A stretch of DNA of 24,157 bases from Bacillota bacterium (GCA_023436515.1 JAEZIV010000263.1:1-24157); one strand, 5' to 3'; numbered from the stretch's first letter, positions 13,468 through 22,350 are shown. Notes: generated by a model from the sequence alone, not told the origin. Program-made: numbers and translations.

Positions 13468-15489
13468 TCATGGAAGCCTTTTTCCGCCACCACCTAAGGG
13501 ACCCTGGCCTTGGCCTCCGAACCCTCCGCGTCCAACAGCTCCAATAGTAGTAAGTGAATCAGCTATTGTGAAGCTCTCATATTTTGTTCCACCCGTATAG
13601 CTGCCACCGATATAAAGACCATCCTTTCCATTGCCGCTTGAGCTGCCTCCATAGTATATTTCATAGGTTTCTCCTTTTTTTAGCTCCGGTGAACTGATTA
13701 CGACAGATTGATAATTCTTTGAGGGAACAAAGCTGAGTATTTCCTTACCATCAGTAGCTTGAACATGTACCATTGTTCCTGCTGTCATTGTTTGATTAAA
13801 GCTAATTAAAACCGAGTTTTGAGAGGAGGAGCTGTCGGGGCTCTGCGCCATACCGACGCTACCTGCCGCAACGAGCATACCACCTGTAATTTTAAATGCT
13901 CCGTCATAATCCACTGCACCGTTATTGTTTGCTGTGGGGCCATTGACAATAACTGAACCTCCGGTCATGCTTATTAAACCGTTTGCGTCCATACCGTCTC
14001 CAGAGGCATCTACATATATATAGCCGCCATTAATAATTAGGGAATTATTTTGCGAGGAGCTGCCGGCTCTTTTATTCTGTCCATCAGTAACAGAGGTATT
14101 GTCATCACCGCCCGAAGCGTTCAAGCCATCATCCCGGGCTGCTATTTTGATATTTCCTTCATTGATTGTTATAGTAGATGCTTCAATACCCTCATATGCT
14201 ATGACATCTATGTTGCCGCCGTTTATTTCAATGCTGGTGTCAGCATGAATACCATCATCTCCCGAGTCTGCAAATATTGTCCCTCCGTTTATTATGATGC
14301 TATGATTTGAATGCATTGAGTCATCTGCTGAATCAATAATAAGCGACCCGTTTTCTATAACAAGATTGGAGACTGCCTTAAGGCCTTTTTTACTTACAGA
14401 GGAGCTGTCATTAGCTGTCGAGTTATCAGCAGCTACAGCTTGACCGGTTTCTGGTGCACCTTGACCGGATTTGCCTTGTCCGGATACACCTTCTCGAACA
14501 CCTTTGCCTCGACCGCCAAATCCGGGTCCATTTTCAGCCTTTACCTCACCTTTTGAACTACCACCGCCCGAGAATATCTTCAGGTCACCAGCCTTCATAA
14601 TAATATTAGTTTCAGCTTGAATCCCATCCTCCTGAGACGTAATGGTAATACTCCCATCCTCTATAAGGACAAAACCCTTGTCCTCATCCTTGTCATTATT
14701 TGACTTTATACCATCCTCATTGGCGTTTATATATACAATACCATTCCTTATTGCTACAAAATCACGGCCCAGTAGTCCATCTCCTACTGAGTTGATTGTA
14801 ATACTGCCGCTCATTACTCTTAATTCATCCTTGCTTGTAATAGCGTTTTTGTAATTTCCATTTACTGTAAGGGAGCCTGTTCCGTTGATTGTAAGGTCGG
14901 ATTTTGAAAAAATCGTGGCATTTGGTTGGTCTTCATCCTTATTAACATATACATAAGATTTGCCATCGGTTAAATTGTTTCTTGTGTCTTCAGAGAGAGT
15001 GATCACAGCCTTCTTTGCCTTTGCTATATAGATGGGAGCACTATCCGAAGAACTTATATCAACCCCATTAAGTACAAGTCGTACAATGTCATTATCACCG
15101 GCACTGACCATGATCTGACTGTCCCTGATAGACCCGCTAATAATATAAGTCCCTGCAGAGGATATGGTTACCTTGTTCCCGTTTACTGAAACTCCATCTC
15201 CCTTCCAGGTGATTGAGTCTGTCTTTAAATTGATCATCTTTGCACCATTGCTCTCCCAGGTGGAGGTTTCATCATCTGTGTCGAACCCCACAAGATTATC
15301 TGTGTCGGATATAAGCTTGCTGCTTGACAGGCCTTTACCATACTGGACTGCTGACTCTGAACTACTTTCGGGTTTTACCGGTTCTCCTGCTGTAGTACTT
15401 GTCGAAGTGCATGCTGCTAATAATGAGATACTTAGTATAGCGACACCCATGACAGAAGTTAATTTATATCTAAATATTTTGCTATACAT
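13468..15489 (-). CDS. Carbohydrate-binding DUF4353-type lipoprotein
   Basis: This 673-residue surface lipoprotein starts at ATG 15489, ten bases after AAAGGAG. Its signal peptide ends in the lipobox LLAAC (C27). The body is a long run of repeated strands of the type INGG-I-D-GDDGIHAD (for instance GTIFADSGDDGIHADTSIEI and YEGIEASTITI), as expected for a right-handed beta-helix. This fits the DUF4353 family. As I recall, its studied member in Clostridium thermocellum, Cthe_2159, binds cellulose and pectin-like polysaccharides. A Gly/Gln/Ser-rich insert (about 315-355) interrupts the helix. The C-terminus is Gly-rich with GGFGGQGQG. It probably binds plant polysaccharide or scaffolds the cell surface; no enzymatic domain is apparent. 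Confidence 0.82.
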   Translation of the reverse strand: MYSKIFRYKLTSVMGVAILSISLLAACTSTSTTAGEPVKPESSSESAVQYGKGLSSSKLISDTDNLVGFDTDDETSTWESNGAKMINLKTDSITWKGDGVSVNGNKVTISSAGTYIISGSIRDSQIMVSAGDNDIVRLVLNGVDISSSDSAPIYIAKAKKAVITLSEDTRNNLTDGKSYVYVNKDEDQPNATIFSKSDLTINGTGSLTVNGNYKNAITSKDELRVMSGSITINSVGDGLLGRDFVAIRNGIVYINANEDGIKSNNDKDEDKGFVLIEDGSITITSQEDGIQAETNIIMKAGDLKIFSGGGSSKGEVKAENGPGFGGRGKGVREGVSGQGKSGQGAPETGQAVAADNSTANDSSSVSKKGLKAVSNLVIENGSLIIDSADDSMHSNHSIIINGGTIFADSGDDGIHADTSIEINGGNIDVIAYEGIEASTITINEGNIKIAARDDGLNASGGDDNTSVTDGQNKRAGSSSQNNSLIINGGYIYVDASGDGMDANGLISMTGGSVIVNGPTANNNGAVDYDGAFKITGGMLVAAGSVGMAQSPDSSSSQNSVLISFNQTMTAGTMVHVQATDGKEILSFVPSKNYQSVVISSPELKKGETYEIYYGGSSSGNGKDGLYIGGSYTGGTKYESFTIADSLTTIGAVGRGGFGGQGQGPLGGGGKRLP

Positions 15490-15589
15490 ATAAACATTTC
15501 TCCTTTCGTACTTCACATATTTTATTATGAGTGGCTAATGTGATGATTCTATGAACTGTAGCTGACAGTTTTGGAAAGAACATAATAAA

Positions 15590-15628
15590 AGAGCTTTGCA
15601 AATCTGCTAAAGCAGGCTGCCAAGCTCT
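15590..15628 (-). terminator. Terminator after the metallophosphoesterase gene
   Basis: AGAGCTT and AAGCTCT pair around an inner CTGC/GCAG hairpin. On the minus strand the stem is followed by TTTATT. Confidence 0.75.
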
Positions 15629-15644
15629 CTTACAGCATATAAGC

Positions 15645-16553
15645 TTATGGCATTTTGTTAAACCAATCGAAATAATTCTTAAGTTTATTTGGTCCTCCTA
15701 AAATATCTCTGGCAATGTATAAGGTTCCATCATTTCTTACCTTTTCGCTCCATTTTACCAGACAAATACTGCCGTCGCATATTTCAATAGCTGTTATTGC
15801 ATTTGGATGTATGCAGGAGCCATCGTTAAAATAAGGTATTTGCCCTATATCCGGGAAGGAGGGCCTATGATTATGACCTGCAATCAGTAAATGTTTTTCT
15901 TTAACCACCCATTCTGAAAGCTTTTTTGCCACTGATATTTTTTTCTTATAGTTTTTTGCTGCGCTGGTGGGATCATTTACTCCAAAGGTTTCTAGCGGTT
16001 TCCAGACATATCGGACAAGGAATTTGCTCAGTCTCCATAGGGTGCTGTTTATGGTATCTACCTGATGCCCATGAATCAGAAGAATCCTGTCATTCGTCTC
16101 CTTATACTGTAATACCAGTCCTTCATGAGCCTTTACACTGTTGAAAATTGAAGGGTCATCCTGCTCCCGCTGAGCGTGATACCGCCGTATGTTTCTCTCT
16201 AAATATTTATAGTTCCTCTTCTCCATATCATGATTTCCATATAGGATGTAAAGTCTCTGATCCTCATGGAACCTTGACATGAGGCCAAATACATCCTTGT
16301 GTATCTGAATGATATCCGAAAGACGCTTGTTTTCCCAGAGCTCGTCTCCATCTCCCAGCTCTATATAGGTATAATTATGGTTATAGTATTGGGTTAAGGC
16401 GGAGTAGAAAATGTTTCTATTATTTAAAAAATTATCTGAGCGTGAGCCATCGCCCCTGTGACAATCACTCATCAGTACAAATTTAGACGAATCATCGAAG
16501 GGTATCAAATCCGATCTTTTGTATACGGCAGTAACCCTATCAAGTTTATTCAT
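15645..16553 (-). CDS. Calcineurin-like metallophosphoesterase
   Basis: This is a soluble hydrolase of about 302 residues with the two-metal phosphoesterase fold. The motifs run in order: SDCHRGDG (D30, H32), ELGDGDELW (D68), YGNHDM (N107, H108), LIHGHQVD and IAGHNHRPSF. The substrate is not predictable; relatives hydrolyse cyclic nucleotides, nucleotides or phospholipid-linked phosphates. Four in-frame ATGs are possible (16574, 16565, 16559, 16553). The last is chosen because it stands at the same distance from the conserved GGG as the echD and hypA starts. The gene follows the DUF4474 gene on the same strand after 106 bases and is preceded by the third copy of the initiation element. Confidence 0.88.
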   Translation of the reverse strand: MNKLDRVTAVYKRSDLIPFDDSSKFVLMSDCHRGDGSRSDNFLNNRNIFYSALTQYYNHNYTYIELGDGDELWENKRLSDIIQIHKDVFGLMSRFHEDQRLYILYGNHDMEKRNYKYLERNIRRYHAQREQDDPSIFNSVKAHEGLVLQYKETNDRILLIHGHQVDTINSTLWRLSKFLVRYVWKPLETFGVNDPTSAAKNYKKKISVAKKLSEWVVKEKHLLIAGHNHRPSFPDIGQIPYFNDGSCIHPNAITAIEICDGSICLVKWSEKVRNDGTLYIARDILGGPNKLKNYFDWFNKMP

Positions 16554-16614
16554 ATACATACCCATGCCCAGCATTTCCTTCCTTCCAGAAATGACATGGG
16601 CTCGGTACCTCCTT
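16551..16614 (-). promoter_or_regulatory. Shine-Dalgarno/hairpin/start element, copy 3 (before the metallophosphoesterase gene)
   Basis: Read on the minus strand: AAGGAGGT (16614-16607), ACCGA, GCCCA (16601-16597), loop, TGGGC (16570-16566), ATGGGTATGTAT, ATG at 16553. The loop has its own perfect six-pair stem, CATTTC/GAAATG, so this copy gives the clearest hairpin. The words GAAATGCTGGGCA and GGAGGTACC are identical to the echD copy although the genes are unrelated. Outside lengths are again 5 and 12 nt. Confidence 0.78.
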
Positions 16615-16659
16615 TATTAGTTTTTAATTTCCTTCAACCGTATCGACCTCAATAACCGG

Positions 16660-17691
16660 CTAAGCGTCAGTATCTATGTTCAGAGAGCTTTTAATCTTAT
16701 CAAATACACTAAAAACTGCTGCTGTTTTACCTATTTTAAACAACTCGCTATATATCTCAGGAGAACCATCCTTAACAGCCTTTATCTTATCCTTAAGATT
16801 TGTATAACTGCCGGTTAGGGCCTGATAGACTTCACAATTTCTCTTAAGCTGTGCAAGCATCAATTTATCTGTTGCCGCCGACCTGGTGTATGGCTGCTTT
16901 GTGTGTGGAGTACCAAAATGTAAGGCAACTGTTGTTCTCCTCACTTCAAATTCTTCTTCGGTATAGCCTGCCTTTTGCAGACTTTTTAAGAAGGCGTCTC
17001 TCATCCCTCGGCTTTTAAGGGTAATATAAACATCCATTGACAACTCCGAAGGCTCTGAATATTCCCCCAACTTGAAGCCGGTCAGCCACCAGTGCTTGCC
17101 TTTTCTGGTCATAATTTTTTCACCGTTCTTATATAGGATAAAAGCCATATAGAGTCTGTCTTCATTACTGGCGCAGGAATAGAAGGTGCCATCAAAGACT
17201 CCGGGAATATTAAGATCGGGCCAGGAGCTGGAGTATACTCCAACCTCGCAGCCGGTTGTCATGCCATATTGGCCCTTCCAGAACTCAATCAGCCACCTCT
17301 TACCCCCATAGGAGAAACGAATGGGCTCACTGTCAATAATCATACCCAGCGGGGCTGCGGCGTCGTCATAAAGCCTGCAGTAGCCCATTTGTCTTTGCCA
17401 GGCATACATTGTAGAAAAAAATATGCCGTTCTTTTTGTTGTAGGCATAGCCAGCAGTTCCTATCAGTTCATCAATGGTACTGCCGCCATCGTCATCATCA
17501 CGCTGCTGGGGGTACTCTTTACGTGCGGCTAAGTAGTATCTTCTTGAGGCTATCTTGTAGGAGAGCCAGGAGGATATATGTTCATATAGAATGGGGCCTG
17601 CAAGGATTGCAGTAAAAATTAGTATAAGGATAACCGAAAACCATAGGTTAAAGCTAACCGCTTTATTGGTTAGCATAAGAAAATTTAACAT
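16660..17691 (-). CDS. DUF4474 domain protein with N-terminal membrane anchor
   Basis: This 343-residue protein has one N-terminal transmembrane segment (about 16-36, FSVILILIFTAILAGPILY). It is followed by a domain I recognise as DUF4474 (about 75-235), with YAYNKKNGIFFSTMYAWQRQ, the RFSYGGKRWLIEFWKGQYG block and TGCEVGVY. A helical tail follows. The function of the family is unknown. The ATG at 17691 has GGAG eight bases upstream; a GTG at 17700 is the alternative and overlaps that site. It lies upstream of the metallophosphoesterase on the same strand, possibly in one transcript. Confidence 0.8.
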   Translation of the reverse strand: MLNFLMLTNKAVSFNLWFSVILILIFTAILAGPILYEHISSWLSYKIASRRYYLAARKEYPQQRDDDDGGSTIDELIGTAGYAYNKKNGIFFSTMYAWQRQMGYCRLYDDAAAPLGMIIDSEPIRFSYGGKRWLIEFWKGQYGMTTGCEVGVYSSSWPDLNIPGVFDGTFYSCASNEDRLYMAFILYKNGEKIMTRKGKHWWLTGFKLGEYSEPSELSMDVYITLKSRGMRDAFLKSLQKAGYTEEEFEVRRTTVALHFGTPHTKQPYTRSAATDKLMLAQLKRNCEVYQALTGSYTNLKDKIKAVKDGSPEIYSELFKIGKTAAVFSVFDKIKSSLNIDTDA

Positions 17692-17784
17692 TACGCTCAC
17701 TCCAAATATGTTATTTATACATAATATTCAGCTTTAAGGCGTTATGTTAAAGTTGTAGAAGAAGATTTATTACTTCAGACAGAG

Positions 17785-17812
17785 AAAACCCCTGTCATAA
17801 GGCAGAGGTTTA
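17785..17812 (-). terminator. Terminator after the diguanylate cyclase gene
   Basis: On the minus strand AAACCTCTGCC pairs with GACAGGGGTTT around TTAT with one mismatch. It is followed by TCTC rather than a clean T-run. Confidence 0.55.
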
Positions 17813-17877
17813 TAAATATATAAAAGTATATGATTTTCAAGAATTGAGGTCACCGAAATCTATTTTGTGAGTGGCAT

Positions 17878-18957
17878 TTATTTGGCAAGTATTATTTTGT
17901 TTCTTCCGGTCCTCTTTGCAACATAAAGAGCCTCATCGGCTTTTTCTTTCAAGGTATCCAATTCGGTTATAATATCAGGATAGGAAGCTATGCCCACGGA
18001 GACTGTTATTTTTATACCTGTCCCATCTGATAATATAAAGGGTGTGCTTTCAACCTTTCTTCGGATTCTCTCGGCAATTTCCTGGGCAAGCTCCCAACTG
18101 CAGTCTATTAGGATGACCGAAAATTCCTCGCCTCCGTTTCGAGATACTATATCAAGATTTCTACAGCTCTGAAGAAGTATATTACCAAGTTTTTTTAGAA
18201 CTATATCCCCCTCCTTATGTCCATAGCTATCATTGACCTTCTTGAAAAAGTCTATATCAATAAATAGCAGAGAGAGATTCTGCCCAGTTACTCGTGTTTT
18301 CTCAATGACATTGTTATAGGTAGAGTCAAACTGGCGAACATTGTTGAGGCCGGTGAGATAGTCTCTTTTTGCTTCCAGCTTGTATCTCCTGAAGGCATAG
18401 GTGTATTCCTCCAGGTATTTGATATAAAGGAAAAGCAACGGAGAAGCTAGGTTTGTTGCCAAGTAGAAGAATAAGAGAATAAACAGCATTTCTGCTCTGT
18501 CTCTTATGAATATTATGTAGTTAAGTGTAACTACCAGCTCACAAATCAATATTCCATAAACCCAGTTCCGCCACATTTTCTTTCTCAGATTAAAAAAGGG
18601 GTACATGAGGAGGGGAAGGATAAGCATTGATATGGAGGATATTATGGAATGCATTGAAAGTCCATACCTAAATAAGCGAAATAGCGCTATAATAGCCCCT
18701 GAGATAAGCCCGGGTATAATTCCGGAGTATAGGGTGGCAACAAATATAGCCAATATTCTTAGATCGAAGATCTGACCATTTGATAATCTTATGGCATATT
18801 CAACCAGAATACACCCCAGAGCACCAAAGAATAAACCGAGTCGGATTTGAAGTTTTAATGGCAGCCTTGGACCAATGCCCGTATTCCCGAAAATATGGTA
18901 GCATATACTGAGAAAGGCTATAAGCATTCCGGCATTTATTACAAGATCCCTAATCAT
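17878..18957 (-). CDS. Membrane-bound diguanylate cyclase (5TM sensor plus GGDEF)
   Basis: This 359-residue protein makes the second messenger cyclic di-GMP from two GTP. Residues 1-180 are a multi-pass membrane sensor resembling the 5TM-5TMR_LYT domain, with FDLRILAIFVATLYSGIIPG and GAIIALFRLFRYG. A short helix links it to the GGDEF domain (about 195-359). That domain has DYLTGLNNVRQFD, FIDIDFFKKVNDSYGH and the active-site loop GGEEF (275-279). The product-inhibition I-site RxxD is intact (R266-D269), five residues before GGEEF. All catalytic elements look functional. The ATG follows CGGAGGAT. It lies downstream of the LysM gene on the same strand. Confidence 0.93.
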   Translation of the reverse strand: MIRDLVINAGMLIAFLSICYHIFGNTGIGPRLPLKLQIRLGLFFGALGCILVEYAIRLSNGQIFDLRILAIFVATLYSGIIPGLISGAIIALFRLFRYGLSMHSIISSISMLILPLLMYPFFNLRKKMWRNWVYGILICELVVTLNYIIFIRDRAEMLFILLFFYLATNLASPLLFLYIKYLEEYTYAFRRYKLEAKRDYLTGLNNVRQFDSTYNNVIEKTRVTGQNLSLLFIDIDFFKKVNDSYGHKEGDIVLKKLGNILLQSCRNLDIVSRNGGEEFSVILIDCSWELAQEIAERIRRKVESTPFILSDGTGIKITVSVGIASYPDIITELDTLKEKADEALYVAKRTGRNKIILAK

Positions 18958-19072
18958 TTATCCTCCGTAAATTGCAGTATTCTACTAATAATAGTACCAC
19001 TTTGTGGGATAAATTAACAAGAACTTTATCAAAGTAACAATTTATTGCATAAAACTACGGGATATTTTTTTC

Positions 19073-20536
19073 TTACTTTCCGGAGGCTCTTTGAACCATG
19101 GCTGCATGCTGTTGCATATATGACTGGGAGGTTGTGGCACTGTGAGAGGAGCTGTTTTTCATATATACATCAAAGTGAACTGTCACACCGTTGTCGCCTA
19201 TTACATCTGCGTCATGGGGCATTCCCGACATGGAAGCAGCAAGATTCATGCCATCGATATAAATAACAATGGCTCTCGGAGACCACTCCCAGGTGCCGAA
19301 AAGGCTCTTCATTACGTTGGTGTCGGCTGACGTTAGAGGTTCAATATCAAGGTGGTTGTACCCTCCAATCATTCTGGCCCGGAATTGTTTTCCGGTATCG
19401 ACATCGACAACTGTAAAGGTGGAGTTTCTCTTGACCAGATACTGTCCCTCCAAAAACCAGTCAACCGGAGCGCCACGTTGGGCCGGAGCTGATGCTGAAC
19501 CTGGTTTTACCGTATAAACCCTTGGGGCATAGCCGGAAATTGCTATTTTCTCTCCTGCATCGAACCAATCCTCCGGTGCCATATAATTAAACTTCATTAT
19601 ATCCTGTACCGACCTGCCGAACTTTTTTGCGATTGAGGTGGCTGTATCTCCGGGCTGAACGATATAGGTTACTGCAGGCCATTTTACATTGTCTGCGGCA
19701 GGAGAGGCAGCTTGTGGAGGTGTTGTTGCTCCGGCTTTAGGTATGGTCAAGGTCTGTCCGGGATATATATTGTCGCTTGTGAGATTATTAGCACTTTTTA
19801 GAGCCGCAACACTTATTCCGAATTTCTGCGAGAGCTTCCATAGGGAGTCTCCTGACAGTACGGTATACGTGGTGCCGACTGTGGCTTTCGAGACATTCAC
19901 GGTTTTTGAAGCACTGTTGTAAGTTACCTCATAACCTAAATTCTCAGCGATAAATTTTACCGGGGCATAGGTGGTTCCGTCAATGGAGAGGGAGGCGGGC
20001 ATAGCCTTTTGGATTCCGTTGACCCGTGCAACAGCAGAGCCTCTGACAAAGGCGATGGAGGTACTGCCGTGGTTTATTCCTACGGTTCTTGATGAGGCGT
20101 TCCACCAGACGCTTGCCCCGATAGCCTTTCCGAACTCACAAACTGGCACATAGGTTAAATTATTGAATATCATGGGCTTCTTTGAAAAGCTTTGAAGCTT
20201 TCCGTTAATTAACAGCTTTACATTATAGTTGTAGGCGACTTGAGTTTGAGCCGTACTTACCGAGCCGGCAGCTGCAGCGTTTGCAGCTACAGGTAAGCCA
20301 AGCAGGAAGGAGGAGAGCAGCACACTCCCTAACATCAGCTTTACTGTTTTTATATTTTTATCAGGGAATTTTTCTTTTATACTTTCTATAAGGCTTCTCT
20401 TAAGGCCGGTCGGGCCTTCCTTTATATTGCTCAATTCCTCGGCGAACTCCGCGTCAACCGAGCCGGCATCAAAATATATGATTAAATCGTAGCCTTCTCC
20501 ATTTGGAACAAGCTTAAAGCTTTTTAGCAAATCCAT
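19073..20536 (-). CDS. Stalk-domain/LysM cell-wall protein with internal signal-anchor
   Basis: This 487-residue protein is probably cell-wall-associated. Residues 1-65 form a charged cytoplasmic-type domain, then a hydrophobic segment (66-86) ending in an AANA-like cleavage site. A copper-amine-oxidase N-terminal (stalk) repeat region follows (about 103-217, with VKLLINGKLQ and YVPVCEFGKAIGA and then TTYAPVKFIAENLGY). LysM 1 is at 224-266 (YTVLSGDSLWKLSQKFGI) and LysM 2 at 290-335 (YIVQPGDTATSIAKKFGR). The C-terminal domain (about 365-460, GGYNHLDIEPL and PHDADVIGDNGVTVHFD) is not one I recognise. LysM binds N-acetylglucosamine in peptidoglycan. The ATG follows CGGAGG. The 60-residue domain before the export signal is unusual. 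Confidence 0.82.
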   Translation of the reverse strand: MDLLKSFKLVPNGEGYDLIIYFDAGSVDAEFAEELSNIKEGPTGLKRSLIESIKEKFPDKNIKTVKLMLGSVLLSSFLLGLPVAANAAAAGSVSTAQTQVAYNYNVKLLINGKLQSFSKKPMIFNNLTYVPVCEFGKAIGASVWWNASSRTVGINHGSTSIAFVRGSAVARVNGIQKAMPASLSIDGTTYAPVKFIAENLGYEVTYNSASKTVNVSKATVGTTYTVLSGDSLWKLSQKFGISVAALKSANNLTSDNIYPGQTLTIPKAGATTPPQAASPAADNVKWPAVTYIVQPGDTATSIAKKFGRSVQDIMKFNYMAPEDWFDAGEKIAISGYAPRVYTVKPGSASAPAQRGAPVDWFLEGQYLVKRNSTFTVVDVDTGKQFRARMIGGYNHLDIEPLTSADTNVMKSLFGTWEWSPRAIVIYIDGMNLAASMSGMPHDADVIGDNGVTVHFDVYMKNSSSHSATTSQSYMQQHAAMVQRASGK

Positions 20537-20649
20537 TTTTTCTACCTCCGAATATTTTGATTTAGTTTTTCCATTGACTTAAATTTTATTTATATAGGAT
20601 TTAGCTGTTGATAGCATAGGGAATAGGAACGGGGAAGAAAATAGAAAAA

Positions 20650-20667
20650 GGTAGCCCGTAGGCTACC
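20650..20667 (-). terminator. Terminator after the CBM25-like gene
   Basis: GGTAGCC and GGCTACC form a perfect seven-pair stem around a four-base loop. On the minus strand TTTTT follows. Confidence 0.88.
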
Positions 20668-20672
20668 ATTTT

Positions 20673-21086
20673 CTATTGGATATAATAACTATAGTCCTGA
20701 CCTGAGTTATTATCCCAGTTGCTGGCACTGTCCTTAAAAGCAACGTTTATTAAGGTTTTGGTGACTGCCGGGATGGATACTTCAAAGGTCTTCTGGTTGG
20801 TACCTTTCATTGAGTAGGTTGACGTGTTCAAAAGATTTTTCTCATCACGGGTACTAACTACTGCGTAAACCTGGTCGGCTCCGCTTTTTACCAGCAGCCC
20901 GTCATACACAAGCTTGACCTGTTGGCCAAGTGTTGTGAATATGACACCCTTTGCGTAGTTATCGTCGGATACCTTGTTGGAAAGCTCAACATTCAGGCTC
21001 TCAGTTCCGCACTCGTTACAGCCGGGAGAGGTCTCGTCAGAGTAAATCAGAGGCTCGTCAAATCTGTTAGTATCTGTTGTTCCCAT
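20673..21086 (-). CDS. Small CBM25-like carbohydrate-binding protein
   Basis: This 137-residue protein has no signal peptide. Its last 90 residues resemble a starch-binding CBM25 module: VKLVYDGLLVKSGADQVYAV, the FEVSIPAVTKTLINVAFKDS stretch, then NWDNNSGQDYSYYI, which is the typical family ending. The N-terminal part is acidic with a CxxC pair (C23, C26). No enzyme domain is attached. An intracellular stand-alone module could act on glycogen or cell-associated polysaccharide; this is inference. The ATG follows GGGAGG. It has its own terminator, so it is separate from the LysM gene downstream. Confidence 0.72.
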   Translation of the reverse strand: MGTTDTNRFDEPLIYSDETSPGCNECGTESLNVELSNKVSDDNYAKGVIFTTLGQQVKLVYDGLLVKSGADQVYAVVSTRDEKNLLNTSTYSMKGTNQKTFEVSIPAVTKTLINVAFKDSASNWDNNSGQDYSYYIQ

Positions 21087-21289
21087 ATTGAAATACCTCC
21101 CATAAAACTATTTTTTTCAACCCAATTTATTTTTTACGTGATCATGAAAAATATCCTGACAGGCTCATGTGAAATTTTTCTATATTCGGTTGACAATAAT
21201 TTTAATTAAAAATACAATTTGATTTATAAGTTGCAGGTAAGAGGACTAAAAGCATTTATCCAGTGAATGTGAAAGTGAGGGATATGTAA

Positions 21290-22138
21290 ATGAGAATAGG
21301 CGTCAACGGTTACATGAAGTACAAAAATGCAGATGAATGGATAGGGCTTATCAAGGAATTGGAGGTCAGCACTGTTACGGCACCCATGAAGTACTCCGAT
21401 TCTCCAGAAGTAAAGAAATCGTATATGGACTATATCAGAAAGCACAACCTTGTAATTGGTGAGGTGGGAATATGGAAAAACCCTTTATCACCCGATGCCA
21501 ATGAAAGAAAGGAAGCATTGAGATATTCAAAAGAGCAGCTTTCCTTAGCTGAAGAGGTTAAGGCAAATTGCTGTGTTAATATTGTTGGAGCAGCTGGTTC
21601 TAATTGGATGGGTTATTATCCTGAAAATTATTCCGAGGATACCTACGCTCTGATAATTGACACAGTACGTGAGATTATAGATGAGGTTAAGCCGAAGAAC
21701 ACCTTTTATACAATAGAGCCAATGCAGTGGATGCACCCCGACTCACCTGACGGCTATCTAAAGCTCATACAGGACGTAGACAGAAAGGAACTGGCAGTAC
21801 ATTTAGATTATGCAAACATGATTAATGGAATTGAGCGCTATCATAACCGCAGGGAATTCATTAAGGAATGCTATAGAAAGCTTGGTCCGTATATTAAAAG
21901 TATTCACGCAAAGGACCTTCATTTGGGAGAGGAATCACCCTGCAGTATTCTAGAGGTATGCCCCGGTGCCGGAGAAATCGACTTTGCTCAGGTTATGAGA
22001 CTTTCAAACAAGCTGGGGCCAGACATTCCGGTATTTGTTGAACACCTGAGCAGTTTTGAGGAGTATAAGGCTGCAGTAGGGCATTTAAGGACTATTGGAA
22101 AGAAGAATAATATAGATATTGTAAGTATTGATTTCTAG
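21290..22138 (+). CDS. Sugar phosphate isomerase/epimerase-like TIM-barrel protein
   Basis: This 282-residue protein is of the xylose isomerase-like AP-endonuclease-2 superfamily. Possible metal ligands lie at strand ends: the E of YTIEPMQW, the D of AVHLDYANM, the H of SIHAKDLHLG and the E of VFVEHLSS. CPGAGEIDF is a typical late-barrel motif. It probably isomerises or epimerises a keto sugar or inositol derivative, but the substrate cannot be assigned. GAGGG lies nine bases before the ATG. It is divergent from the CBM25-like gene with a 203-base AT-rich spacer and is followed by a terminator. Confidence 0.82.
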   Translation: MRIGVNGYMKYKNADEWIGLIKELEVSTVTAPMKYSDSPEVKKSYMDYIRKHNLVIGEVGIWKNPLSPDANERKEALRYSKEQLSLAEEVKANCCVNIVGAAGSNWMGYYPENYSEDTYALIIDTVREIIDEVKPKNTFYTIEPMQWMHPDSPDGYLKLIQDVDRKELAVHLDYANMINGIERYHNRREFIKECYRKLGPYIKSIHAKDLHLGEESPCSILEVCPGAGEIDFAQVMRLSNKLGPDIPVFVEHLSSFEEYKAAVGHLRTIGKKNNIDIVSIDF

Positions 22139-22169
22139 TGTTGCAGGAGAGGATTTCATTGAAAAAACT

Positions 22170-22204
22170 AAAAAAAGACTTCTACGATATGTAGAAGTCT
22201 TTTT
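22170..22204. terminator. Bidirectional terminator between the isomerase gene and tRNA-Lys
   Basis: AGACTTCTAC and GTAGAAGTCT form a perfect ten-pair stem around GATAT, with AAAAAA on the left and TTTT on the right. The right arm abuts the CCA end of the tRNA gene. Confidence 0.92.
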
Positions 22205-22279
22205 GGTGCGCCATCGGGGATTCGAACCCAGGACACCCTGATTAAGAGTCAGGTGCTCTACCAACTGAGCTAATAGCGC
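22204..22279 (-). tRNA. tRNA-Lys (anticodon CTT)
   Basis: This 76-nt tRNA reads lysine AAG codons. On the minus strand it has acceptor stem GCGCTAT/ATGGCGC with one T-G pair, and D-arm GCTCAGTTGGTAGAGC. The anticodon stem is CCTGA/TCAGG around CTCTTAA (anticodon CTT). The T-loop is TTCGAAT, the discriminator base is A, and the CCA end is encoded. Confidence 0.97.
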
Positions 22280-22321
22280 ATATACTAAGAGTTTTTTGCT
22301 GGCTTTCATAGCAGCCTGTTC

Positions 22322-22350
22322 ATTATATCTAGTATTGAAAAAGAAGTCAA
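22322..22350 (-). promoter_or_regulatory. Sigma-A promoter of tRNA-Lys
   Basis: On the minus strand TTGACT (22350-22345) and TATAAT (22327-22322) are separated by exactly 17 bases. The -10 ends 42 bases before the mature tRNA 5' end, leaving a short leader. Confidence 0.85.

Noticed and set aside
13441..13600. Plus-strand frame with AAAGGAGG and ATG overlapping the end of the DUF4353 gene
   Set aside because: The GGAGG is the arm of the DUF4353 terminator hairpin and the frame is antisense to the Gly-rich tail, with arbitrary Pro/Arg composition.
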